A stretch of DNA of 64,000 nt, taken from the NCBI RefSeq assembly GCF_018294505.1, contig NC_057795.1:523347184-523411183 (forward strand), in the 5' to 3' direction. Source of the stretch: Triticum aestivum (taxonomy: Eukaryota; Streptophyta; Magnoliopsida; Poales; Poaceae). Both the position numbers and the translations under genes were made by a program. The notes beneath the pieces were generated by a model. That model saw nothing but the letters and a program-made list of their open reading frames with translations. It was not told the DNA's origin and did not search any database. Positions 23,461 through 33,515 of this stretch are shown one piece after another; the stretch's first letter is position 1; every line of letters starts with the position of its first letter.

Positions 23461-24789
23461 AAAGGACACACATCCTAACACTTATGCTGACTTGATGACT
23501 TAGATGTGCAACACACGAAGTAACATTTTTCTTCAATCAATGAAGACTAACCCTCTAAGTGTGAAGAAATTAATGAAGAAATGGATTCTCAGAACCTTAC
23601 TAGAATTGTACGCGGTGTCTGAAATCAGCTTTCTTATACGGCGGGTTACGCCACCAACCAAAGTTGAAAATCTTCAATTTGAGTTTTCCTTCATTTTTAA
23701 AATTCCTCAGTTTTTCAAATTCTTCAACTTTGCATTGTCTTCAATCTTTCTGTCATTGTTCTTCATTTGACTATATATATATATGAGTTTATGTCCTCTA
23801 CAACATTCACTTATTGCTAATTCTTCAAAAAATTTTCCTGCTAAGTGAATGTGATCGGACCCTTCCCCCTCTATGCTAAACTCAACCCAGTCTATTCACA
23901 AATTCTTCATGTGCGTTCTATTTGAAACTCGTTCAAATTCTTCACTGTGTCCTTATCATCTGAAGAGATTGCGAACGAAACTTTAAAATATTCTTATCTG
24001 AAATTTTCGGCTTTTGCCGCTGAACAGTTACGCATTCCACGGTATAATTTTTTATTCACCCACGATCTCACACGATCTCCACTTCACAGTATGTGGGTGA
24101 CACATGTCACGCGAATGAGAAGGGTCAGGGGCATGTTCGTCCAAATTCTTCGGGCAAACAGTTATTCATCTCCGCTACAAATACCCCCTCCCTTTCTCAT
24201 TTCACTTTTACTCTGCTCGATCTCACTCCCTCGCTCGAGCTTCTCAAAACCTAGCACTGCCGCTACCTCCATCATCGCCGGTGAGGAAGAGCTTCACTGC
24301 CTCGACCTCATCACCGTTATACTCGCGCCGATCGCAGAAATCTTCCCTCCGCCGCCGCCTTAGACGTCTTCCTCCGCCAAGTTAGGGCGTGGAAGATCCG
24401 AGCCGACAAACTTCCAAATCTACAACTTCTAGTTTGTCGTGTTCTTCGTCAACGGTAATTAAAAGCTACTTTTACTACATTTATTCTACTGATGATTTTC
24501 ATAAAATCTTCAAAAGGTGTTCATTCTTCAATCTCCACACTCTAAACACCTAGCACAAAATCTTCAGTTCTTGACCTGTTTCTCTAAGTGACGTTTTTCT
24601 TCATGATTCCTCAATTGTGTGAATCTCACGATCTGCACAATTCTGGAACCTAAGACGAAGAACGCTTAGTGAAATTCTTCAAGACACATCGGGTCAATTC
24701 CCTCAAACTTCATCAATTTTACAAAACCTTCTAAGAACGCATATGAACTCACCAAATTCTTCGCACCTATACTCTGTTCACAGGTACTC
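23461..24789 (+). promoter_or_regulatory. E4 non-coding region with promoter- and intron-like features
   Basis: About 1.3 kb between pol and the extra ORF. Bases 23950-24450 resemble a plant promoter and leader: CTACAAATACCC as a weak TATA-like box near 24174, then CT-rich sequence and a GC-richer leader with CCTAGCACTGCCGCTACC. A GTAATT at about 24455 could be a splice donor, and TCTGTTCACAG ending at 24782 a good acceptor just ahead of the ORF at 24790. An internal promoter or spliced subgenomic message for the extra ORF is an inference only. Confidence 0.4.
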
Positions 24790-25354
24790 ATGTCAGCTGC
24801 TGAATCACTAGGTTCTCATCAACTTAACTCATTTGCAGCATTCCTCGAAGAAAAGATGCATACATCATCAGAGAACTCAATTGTGCAAATTCCTCAGCTG
24901 AAGAAAATGGCTGATGGTAAACGTCCTCAGAAAGGAGGAAAGAAGCTTGAAGTAAACACTGCCTTTGAGATCCCTGCGGATATCTATGCAGGGTACTGCA
25001 CAGCTGATGAGGCAAAACATGGCAAGGAAACAAAGACTGAGCGCAAAGTGCGCATTCAGAGGATCGAAAGGAGATGGGCTAGAGAGTGGAGGGAGTACAA
25101 ATATGTTACTCCCAAGTACATGAAGAAATTCGCTCTTAACCCTCCGTGCTCAAGACCTCCTCTGGCAACTGGCCAGCTAGCTGATCCAACAAGCCTTAAA
25201 CGTGGTGAGGATTATGCTGATGAGTGGGCCAGGCGGCAAGCAAAGTTGGCCAAGCAGGCCAAAGAAGCAGTGACAAAATTCAATGAGGATTTTGCCGCTG
25301 CCGCTGCCGCTGCTGAGGCTTCTTCAAGTAAGAAGGTGAAAGGATCGATATAGT
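24790..25354 (+). CDS. E4 extra ORF in envelope position, truncated by E5
   Basis: Opens MSAAESLGSHQ and runs 187 codons. It crosses the E5 insertion point at 25354, so the last residue or two and the stop come from E5. Visible features are MADGKRPQKGGKK near residue 38, a basic/aromatic block (RIQRIERRWAREWREYKYVTPKYMKK, charged and Arg-rich) and a Lys/Ala-rich, probably helical tail with a run of Ala. There is no signal peptide or membrane segment in the part seen, so it does not look like a classical envelope protein here. I recognise it as a recurrent ORF of this Copia type, function unknown. The rest should lie beyond the window. Confidence 0.6.
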
Positions 25355-26070
25355 TGACTAGAGGGGGGGGGGTTGAATAGGCAACTAACAATTTTTAGCT
25401 TTTCTTTACCAAATTAAACTTTGCATCAAAGTAGGTTGTCTAGATATGCAACTAGATGAGCAACCTATATGATGCAACAACAACAAGCACACAAGCAAGC
25501 AAGAGATATAACACAAATAAGCTTGCAAAAGTAAAGGCACGAGATAACCAAGAGTGGAGCCGGTGAAGACGAGGGTGTGTTACCGAAGTTCCTTCCTTTT
25601 GAGGGGAAGTATGTCTCCGTTGGAGCGGTGTGGAGGCACAATGCTCCCCAAGAAGCCATTAGGGCCACCGTATTCTCCTCACGCCCTCACACAATGCGAG
25701 ATGTCGTGATTCCACTATTAGTGCCCTTGAAGGCGGCGACCGAACCTTTACAAACAAGGTTGGGGCAATCTCCACAACTTAATTGGAGGCTCCCAACGAC
25801 ACCACGAAGCTTCACCACAATGGACTATGGATCCGAGGTGACCTCAACCGTCTAGGGTGCTCAAACACCCAAGAGTAACAAGATCCGCTAGGGATTAGTG
25901 GGGGGAATTGAATTTCTCTTGGTGGAAGTGTAGATCGGGGCCTTCTCAACCAATCCCGAGCAAATCAACAAGTTTGATTGGCTAGGGAGAGAGATCGGGC
26001 AAAAATGGAGCTTGGAGCAACAATGGAGCTTTGGGGTGGAAGAGGTGGTCAACTAGAGGAAGAAGACACC

Positions 26071-26080
26071 CCTTATATAG
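26071..26080 (-). promoter_or_regulatory. TATA box of the E5 LTR promoter
   Basis: CTATATAAGG on the minus strand, just downstream (in element orientation) of the motif array at 26125-26730. The position suits a retrotransposon promoter, which makes the array a candidate upstream regulatory region. Confidence 0.6.
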
Positions 26081-26124
26081 TAGAGAGACAAATCCAACCG
26101 TTATCAACTTACTCAGCCTGCGAC

Positions 26125-26730
26125 CTACGGTACTACCGCTCCAGACAAGCGGTACTACCGCAGGTTCTCACGGTACTACCGCGGCGGACCGCGGTACTAC
26201 CGCTGCTACGGCAGGAGCTAGTCCAGGCCAGAGCCGCAAAGGCTAAGGGCGGTACTGCCGTTGACGCGCGCGGTACTACCGCTCCCCCTTGCGGTACTAC
26301 CGCAAGGCCAGAGTGTACAAGCCTAGGAAGGGCGCGGATGAATAAAAATACATCCGTGCCTACTTCCGTTGAAAATCAAACAGTGCAAAAATCCGACACG
26401 GTACTACCGCACCTGGCATGCAGTACTACCGTGCAGGGAGCGGATGTAAAAAATTACATCCGTCCCTACTTCCGCTCATGATGCTGTGCTGAACCAGGAC
26501 TCACGGTACTACCGAGCACATGGGGCAGTACTACCGCATAGGGTGCGGATGTAAAAAATTACATCCGCCCCTACAGCCGCACGAGCGGCTGAGTCTGGTC
26601 TGAGGCCACGGTACTACATCTCCTTAGGAGCGGTACTACCATGTGCACCTGCCGTACTACCGTAAGGGCGTGCGGTACTACCACATGGGCCTGTGGTACT
26701 ACCGCTCCTAGGAGCAGTACTACCGCATGC
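26125..26730. repeat. Array of GGTACTACCG-type motifs in the E5 LTR
   Basis: About 17 copies of a GCGGTACTACCGC motif or close variants are scattered at irregular spacing across 600 bases. The motif is nearly self-complementary, so each copy can pair with its neighbours or fold on itself. On the plus strand almost all read GTACTACC, not GTAGTACC. Copies are more alike than the sequence between them. Confidence 0.85.
26441..26572. repeat. Repeated hairpin in the E5 LTR
   Basis: CGGATGTAA-AAAA-TTACATCCG, a 9-base perfect inverted repeat around a short A-rich loop, occurs at about 26441-26463 and again at about 26547-26569. A third, imperfect version (GCGGATG...ATACATCCG) lies at about 26335-26356. 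Each lies between GGTACTACCG motifs. Confidence 0.75.
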
Positions 26731-27053
26731 CTCAGAACAACAACACTAGGAATCCTTCTCTTTGCAAAACATGAAGAAAATGGAGGATGCTCCAAAGCGC
26801 AAAGGGAAAGGCGATGCAAAGAGAGTAAACATGTACGTGATGATTCCACCCGAACCTTTCCAACGCGGACCCCCTCTTGATAGTATGACTCAACTCCACT
26901 GAAAAGAAAGGTAGAAAAACACTATCTTCAATAGTCTTCGAGGGGCACCAAACCGTCTTGTGCCTAGTGACGAAATACTCAAGGCACACGATTAGTCCGC
27001 AAAAGCGTTGTCATTAATCACCAAAACACCTTAGGGATAAATATGTCCTTAGA

Positions 27054-27805
27054 ATCTCCCTCCTTTTGGTGGATTGATGACAATACAGGATTTGCACAAG
27101 GGAAAATAATATAGAACATAAGCAAACCCCACATCTCTAAAATATAGACAAGCTCCCCCTAGATGCGTGCCATCTAGATAAGTGCTTTGGACTGCATGGC
27201 ACGGGTACTAGGATCAACACTCCCCCTATATTTTATAGACAACGCATATCTTGCAACAATAATGCTAACACTAAACAAGATAGTAAATATGAGCATAACA
27301 TAAATAGCACAATATAACATAAGCTTAATAAGGTACGATAGAGTGCATATGTCTTACACCATATGAAAGACCAAGTCTCACGAGCAAACTAAACCAAAGC
27401 AAGCAAGGTTCAACGGAACAAACGCGAGCAAAGCAAACACGAGCACGACACAAGAAGCATGACACAAGACTCGCAAATCCCTACTCTCTCTCCCCCTTTG
27501 GCATCGAGACACCAAAAAGGTAGAGAGGACACCTACAACACAACTGGTGGCTCAAGCGGAGTAATCAGTCGCATGCTCCCCGTTAGACTCGGCAACGGGA
27601 ATGGTCTCCTCGTTGTCCTCCTCAGAATCAATCCACTTGAAACCTTGTTTTGCGATCCACTCAGCCTCTGGAGTGATGCAGTCCTCAGAACCACCAGAAA
27701 CATCCTCTCCAAACAGGCTCATAATCTTCTTGTCGCGGTGGCGACTCTCCTTGGAGGCAACGTGAGTCCTATACTGCCCCTTTGCCTGCATGCAGAACAA
27801 GGTCT
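27054..27805 (-). other. E5 3' untranslated region with several purine tracts
   Basis: Non-coding between the extra ORF and the LTR. Besides the tract next to the LTR (about 27056-27072), GGGGGAG on the minus strand recurs near 27155, 27225 and 27490. The LTR-adjacent tract is the probable plus-strand primer; the others may be decoys or secondary primers. Confidence 0.5.
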
Positions 27806-28996
27806 TCATTTGTTCTTTAGCCTCTTAGCCCAAGATGGCTCAGAGGTGGGAGGGATGAAACCCCCAGAGCTGTCCTCGTCCGCTGACTCCTCCTCATCCT
27901 CATCTGCATCCACATCCATGGCAGTCGCGGCCTCAGCATGAGAAGTGGTGTTAGCCCACTGAGTCTTGACACGGAGCCGGATGCACTCATGTCGAATCCA
28001 ATCAGGGGCCTCAAAGTCATCCTGAGGGTAGAGCTTCTCCCAAGTTGCCGAGATCAACTGAAACAGATAAGGTCCATAGATGGGGACCTTGCGGTTGAAG
28101 ACCACAAACCGAATCTCACACCACATGATATGTTAGACATCAAGTGGTAGCGTCTGAGAGTTGCGCGCTTCCTCATACAGGAGCAGCATGTCCACAAGAT
28201 AAGCATGCACCTTGTCCTTGTCACCAATGCGTGGGAAGAGAGAATTGCGGAAGATCCGGTACATGATGTCAAGGAAGGAGTTAAGCACCCAAGTTGACTT
28301 GCCACTGGAGAGCTTCTTCTCAACGAGGAAGGGCTGAAGCTTGTTCTTGTTGGCTGACTCGATTTTGGCATGGGGACGAACACCTTGGGATGTGGCGAGC
28401 CCCTCATCCTGAACACCAAGCAAAGTCATGAACTCCTTCCACGTAGCAGTCAGCTGCCGACCATTGGTCATCCAAGTCATAGTCCGGGCCTCATTAGGAT
28501 GAAAGTACACCGAGGCAAAGAACTAAGCCACAATCTCAGGATAAATGTCTTTGTGAAAGGAGATTATGTGCTCAATGCCAAATTGCTCCACAAGATCCAA
28601 AGCCTCACCAAAGTAGTTCCGATACTTCTCTTCCCTCATATGATGCATGTCGATCCAGTGCACATCCACATAGATGTTTCGCTTGGCCTTGATCACGTCC
28701 AGATAGATGAGATTCTGCTGCTTGGTCCAGAACAGGTCATTTCCTCGAAAGTTGGCACGAGGATTCACATAGGGATTGATCTTCCTTCGAGAGATGAACT
28801 CAGCAAGTGGTATCTCATCCATACCCATGTTGGGTTCCTTGTCCTTTGTGGCGGTGGTCTTGGTCCTGCGTTGGGGGGCACTGGAGCCCTCTGGAGCTTC
28901 ATCTTGATTTCGCAAACGCTTGGAGCCCGTGTCACGGCTTGGATTGGAACGGCGAACAGGAGCACCTGAGCCACACACCACAAAACAAACACGCAA
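27806..28996 (-). pseudogene. E5 extra ORF: Transposase_32-like (plant transposon protein) domain
   Basis: Three open blocks in the same minus-strand frame (28996-28523, 28510-28133, 28126-27806) form one frame of about 396 codons broken by two stops. The middle and end match the domain I know as 'putative plant transposon protein': VYFHPNEARTMTWMTNGRQL, TWKEFMTLLG, VLNSFLDIMYRIFRNSLFPR, VHAYLVDMLL, then NRKVPIYGPYLFQLISATWE and APDWIRHECIRLR. It ends in an acidic Asp/Glu tail. It has no membrane segment although it occupies the envelope position. Its role is unknown; the conserved fold in these elements suggests a selected function in the past. Confidence 0.75.
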
Positions 28997-29089
28997 GAGA
29001 CGCGAGAAGGATCAGTGTAAAGAACACAACAAAGCAGTGAAACAAGTAAAACTCGCACTTGATAATTGCCACATGAGAGATTTGACAAC

Positions 29090-29860
29090 AACGGTAGCAC
29101 TGCTTGGCCGCGCGGTACTAAAATTTTAGTGTTGTGCCTAGTCACTGTAGTACCGTGTGGGTGGTAGTACCGCGCTGGAGGAGCGGTAGTACCGCACAGG
29201 CGGTAGTACCGCGCTAGAGGTGTGGTAGTACCGCACGGTTTCAGATCCGAAACTGCAAGCGGATCTGAGTGTACAACCGTGACAACAAAGCGGTACTACG
29301 GTCGATCAAATCTACCACGGGGCAACATATCAAGTACTATCTCTACGCATTACCACTCTCCTACACCCTACTCTTGCAAAGATTTAGCCTAAAATCTCAA
29401 GAACCGCATGCATCTCCCCAAAAACCTAGAAGCAAAAGAACGAACCAATAAGAGAGGGATTTGGGGAGAAACCTTGGTCCACGGCAAGAGGACGTGGTGG
29501 GAAACGATCTCACCGATCAGAATCCGAGGAGAGCGGTCGGAGATGGAGATCCGGCGAGGGCCTCCGGCACCGTTCTTGGGCAAGAGAGAGAGAGAGGCAG
29601 CGTGGGGAGGAAGAGTGAATGGGTATGGGGGAGTTAGAACTCCCCCTGCCCGCTCTTAACCCCCACGCGCTCGCTACTCCGCGGTAGTACCACGCGTCCT
29701 TGCGGTAGTACCGCCCGGGCGGAAGTATCGCGCCATGGGCGGTAGTACTGCTCCACCAGCGGCAGTAAAAAATTACTGCCGTGCTGGTTGCGGTAGTACC
29801 GTGTCCTTGCGGTAGTACCGTGGCAGGCCACGGCAGTACCGTGAACCCAACAGAATGCAG
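29090..29860. repeat. Second motif array, opposite orientation
   Basis: About a dozen copies of GCGGTAGTACCGC or variants lie between the extra ORF and RNase H of E5, in two clusters (29145-29240 and 29685-29845). On the plus strand nearly all read GTAGTACC, the reverse complement of the form dominating the LTR array. GGCAGTAAAAAATTACTGCC at 29761-29780 is a near-perfect hairpin like those in the LTR. The intervening sequence is not otherwise an LTR copy. Confidence 0.8.
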
Positions 29861-30260
29861 TTTCAACCAAAGGAAAAACATCTTTGGACGGGACCTTCAA
29901 GCGAACGAACACACCAACGAGCTGACAAACGAGACACCTCAAACACAAGCTTGGCACGAAGAGAGAAAAGCAAGAGATAACAAGGACCAAAAACGAGACA
30001 CAACCTCTGCAAGGAGAGGGCGGTGGCCGGAGCCACCTATGTTTGACTCGATTGGTATGGCACCGCGAAGAATTATCCTTGGGCCCATGACCAAAACTCG
30101 TCTTTGAAGCACACGTACCATCAAAAATGGCTAATGTGGAAGAGTTGATCAATTTATGCATAATGGGGGGGGGGGTTCATTGAGAGAACAACACTCCCCC
30201 TATGTCCATGCCTACACCTAAACTAGACAACAAGTTGAGTGTGGTGGGGTGTGTAAGGGT

Positions 30261-31037
30261 TCAAGTCACATTGCTCGAATCGATGATATTTAGCTCATGC
30301 ATTAACTCGCGAAATCTTGCTTTATCCAAGGGCTTCGTGAAGATATCTGCAAGGTTATCATGAGTGCTGACATACTTGAGCTTGATCTCCCTTCGCCTAA
30401 TATGATCCCGGATTAAATGATATCGAATCTCAATATGCTTCGTCTTGAAGTGTTGCACCGGGTTGAGAGAGATCTTGATAGCAGTTTCATTGTCACACCA
30501 AAGAGGCACTTCATCACAAGTGACACTGTAATCCTTTAAAGTTTGCCTCATCCATAGGAGTTGAGCACAACAACTACCGGCAGCCACATACTCTGCTTCG
30601 GTGGACAAGAGAGATACACAACTTTGCTTCTTAGAAGACCAACTCACTAAAGAGCAACCAAGTAGTTGGCACCCTCCGGAGGTGGACTTCCTATCCACTT
30701 TGTCTCCCGCCCAATCTGAATCTGTGTAGCCCAAAAGATCAAAGGTGGATCCTCTTGGGTACCATAAGCCAAAGTTTGGGGTATGAGCCAAATATCGAAA
30801 GATTCGCTTCACCGCCACAAAGTGGCTTTCCTTCAGTGCGGCTTGAAATCGTGCACAAATTCCCACACTCAACATGATATCTGGTCTAGATGCACAAAGG
30901 TAAAGCAAGGATCCAATCATGGAGCGATATACCTTTTGATCCACCGCTTTACCATTGGGATCAATGTCAAGTTGGCAGTTGGTGGGCATTGGAGTGGAAG
31001 CCGGCTTGACATCACTTAGCTTGAATCTCTTGAGCAT
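30261..31037 (-). pseudogene. E5 reverse-transcriptase end and RNase H
   Basis: An open frame of 258 residues containing the end of RT (STPMPTN, KVYRSMIGSLLYLCASRPDI) and the full RNase H with GYTDSDWAGD, STEAEYVA, LWCDNETAI and HIEIRYHLIRDH, then the family end LADIFTKPLDKARF. The RNase H acidic residues are present. It is separated by a frameshift from the upstream RT block, and a purine-rich tract follows the stop. Confidence 0.85.
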
Positions 31038-31145
31038 GTCATGAGTGTATTTGGTTTGGTTGATGAAGGTTCCTTATTCTTTGTTTGACTTCGAAACCGA
31101 GGAAGAACTTCAACTCTCCCATTGACTACATCTTGAACTTAGAGG

Positions 31146-31897
31146 TCATGAGAGCGGCAAATTCCTCATTGAAAGCTTTGTTAGGGGAACCAAATATAAT
31201 ATCATCAACATATAGTTGGCACACAAACAACTCCCCTTTGACTTTTTAGTAAAAAGAGTGGGATCGATTTGCCCAACTTCAAATCCACGATCTTGCAACA
31301 ACTCTATAAGGTGGTCATACCATGCACGTGGGGCTTGCTTAAGGCCATAGAGTGCCTTATCGAGTTGATACACATGATCGGGGAAGTAGGGATCCTCGAA
31401 CCCGGGCGGTTGCTTGACATAAACCAACTCATTAAAAGGACCATTAAGAAAAGCACTCTTCACATCCATTTGTTGTAACTTAAAATTGTGATGGGAAGCA
31501 TAAGCAATCAACAAATGAATGGATTCAAGGCGAGCAACGGGAGCAAAGGTTTCACCGTAGTCGATACCCTCGACTTGGGAGTAGCCTTGTTCTACCAATC
31601 TTGCCTTGTTGCGAATGATGGTCCCATGAGCATCTTGCTTGTTCTTGAATATCCACTTGGTTCCAATGACATTGTGGTTCCCCTTTGGCCTTGGCACAAA
31701 TCTCCACACCTTGTTGTACTCGAAGTTGTTGAGTTCTTCATGTATGGCATTGAGCCAATCCGGGTCCTCGAGCGCCTCATAAACCTTTTGGGGTTCGACA
31801 CAAGAAACAAACGCATGATGTTCACAATAGTTTGCTAATTGTCTACGAGTGCTTACCCCCTTTCTTAGGCTTCCAACCACATTCACCATGAGATGAC
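31146..31897 (-). pseudogene. E5 reverse transcriptase, truncated by E6
   Basis: Starts abruptly at the E6 junction (31897) with the segment before RT ([18 protein letters not shown]), then the RT core: [43 protein letters not shown] and [18 protein letters not shown] frameshift near 31240 ruins the segment that should carry the YVDD active site. The apparent Met start upstream at 31919 belongs to the E6 LTR and is not a real start. Confidence 0.85.
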
Positions 31898-33411
31898 TGA
31901 TACGTTCATTTTGCATCATGCTTTTATATCAATATTTATTGCATTATGGGCTGTTATTACACATTATATATCAATAATTATGGCTATTCTCTCTTATTTT
32001 ACAAGGTTTACCATGAAGAGGGGGAATGCCGGTAGCTGGAATTCTGGCTGGAAAAGGAGCAAACATTGGAAACCTATTTTGCACAGCTCCAAAAGTCATG
32101 AGACTCCACGAAACAACCTTTTGGATTTAATAAGAATTTATGAGCGAAAGAAATAGGCTAGGGGGCCCACACCCTGTCAAGGAGACAGGGGGCGCCCCCC
32201 CTATAGGGCGCCCCCTATCTCCTGGGCCCCCTGGTGGGCCTTCGGCATTCATCTTCTGCTATATCATCACTTTTTCCCTGGAAAAAATCGTGGGCAAGCT
32301 TACGAGACGAAACTCCGCCGCCACGAGGCGGAACCTTGGCGGAATCAATCTAGGGCTCTGGCAGAGCTGTTCTGCCGGGGACACTTCCCTCCGGAAGGGG
32401 GAAATCATCACCAACATCATCACCAACGATCCTCTCATTGGGAGGGGGTCAATCTCCATCAACATCTTCACCAGCACCATCTCCTCTCAAAACCCTAGTT
32501 CATCTCTTGTATCCAATCTTGTATCAAAACCACAAATTGGTACCTGTGGGTTGCTAGTAGTGTTGATTACTCCTTGTAGTTGATGCTAATTGGTTTACTT
32601 GGTGGAAGATCATATGTTCAGATCCTTTATGCATATTATTACTCCTCTGATTATGAACATGAATATGCTTTGTGAGTAGTTATGTTTGTTCCTGAGGACA
32701 TGGGTGAAGTCTTGCTATTAGTAGTCATGTGAATTTGGTATTCGTTCGATATTTTGATGAGATGTATGTTGTCTTTTCCTCTAGTGGTGTTATGTGAACG
32801 TTGACTACATGACACTTCACCATTATTTGGGCCTAGAGGAAGGCATGAGGAATTAATAAGTAGATGATGGGTTGCTAGAGTGACAGAAGTTTAAACCCTA
32901 GTTTATGCATTGCTTCGTTAGGGGCTGATATGGATCCATACGCTTAATGTTGTGGTTAGGTTTACCTTAATACTCCTTTTTGTAGTGGCGGATGCTTGCA
33001 ATAGGGGTTAATCATAAGTGGAATGCTTGTCCAAGTTAGGGCAGTACCCAAGTACCGGTCCACCCACATATCAAATTATCAAAGTACCGAACGCGAATCT
33101 TATGAACATGATGAAAACTAGCCTGACTATAATTCCCAATGTGTCCTCGGGAGCTCTTTTATTATTATTAGAATTTGTCTAGGCTTATCCTTTGCTACAC
33201 AAAGGATTGGGCCACCTTGCTGCACTTTACTTTATTTACTTGTTGCTCGTTACTATTTATCTTATCACAAAATTATCTATCACCTACAATTTCAGTGCTT
33301 GCAGAGAAAACCTTACTAAAAACCGCTTATCATTACTTCTGCTCCGCGTTGGGTTCGACACTCTTACTTATCAAAGGAATACGATAGATCCCCTACACTT
33401 GTGGGTCATCA
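31898..33411 (+). repeat. E6 5' LTR
   Basis: Begins TGATACGTTCATTTTGCATC and ends GTGGGTCATCA, bounded TG...CA. It is homologous along its length to both E8 LTRs in inverted orientation. A GC-rich inverted repeat (GGGGGCGCCC and GGGCGCCCCC, about 32189-32216) sits in the middle; the same site is an assembly gap in one E8 LTR. ATGAC precedes it at 31893-31897. Confidence 0.85.
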
Positions 33412-33422
33412 AGACTCTTTTC

Positions 33423-33440
33423 TGGCGCCGTTGCCGGGGA
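33423..33440 (+). other. E6 primer-binding site
   Basis: TGGCGCCGTTGCCGGGGA lies 11 bases after the LTR. It is the standard primer site in Athila-type elements, complementary to a tRNA 3' end ending in CCA. Confidence 0.85.
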
Positions 33441-33515
33441 GTGTAGCGCTTTTGGTGAGTGGAACTTGGTAAGGAAACTTATATAGTGTGCTGAAATTTT
33501 CTGTTACTTGTCACT

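Larger units (their letters stand above)
15929..25354 (+). mobile_element. E4: SIRE/Maximus-like Copia element, 3' part outside the window
   Basis: Order on the plus strand: 1495-base 5' LTR, tRNA-Met-type primer site, gag with zinc knuckle, protease, integrase, reverse transcriptase, RNase H, an unusual leader-like segment and an extra ORF in the envelope position. Integrase ahead of reverse transcriptase makes it Copia; the UBN2-type Gag, long size and extra 3' ORF point to the SIRE lineage. It inserted into E3 after GTTAG (15924-15928, candidate duplication) and was itself split at 25354 by E5. Several stops and at least two frameshifts make it non-autonomous. Confidence 0.85.
25355..27053 (-). 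repeat. E5 3' LTR
   Basis: On the plus strand it starts TGACTAGAGGGGG and ends near ATATGTCCTTAGAA, next to TCTCCCTCCTTTTGG, which is a purine tract on the element strand. The expected terminal CA on the plus strand is not perfect at the high end, so that boundary is good to a few bases. The LTR contains a minus-strand TATA box, an array of GGTACTACCG-type motifs and inverted repeats. Confidence 0.7.
25355..31897 (-). mobile_element. E5: second SIRE-like Copia element, 5' part outside the window
   Basis: Read on the minus strand from 31897: reverse transcriptase, RNase H, a repeat-rich stretch, a Transposase_32-like ORF in the envelope position, purine tracts and a 1.7-kb 3' LTR ending at 25355. 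It inserted into E4's extra ORF. E6 split it inside RT, so E5's gag, protease, integrase and 5' LTR should be beyond 64000. ATGAC (31893-31897) just left of E6 is the candidate duplication for E6. RT and the extra ORF are both broken. Confidence 0.85.

Noticed and set aside
24790..25354. Calling the E4 extra ORF an envelope protein
   Set aside because: No signal peptide, membrane segment or glycoprotein-like cysteine pattern is visible in the part present; position alone is not enough.
31898..31919. Met start of the E5 reverse-transcriptase frame at 31919
   Set aside because: These bases belong to the E6 LTR. The true E5 frame continues on the far side of E6.
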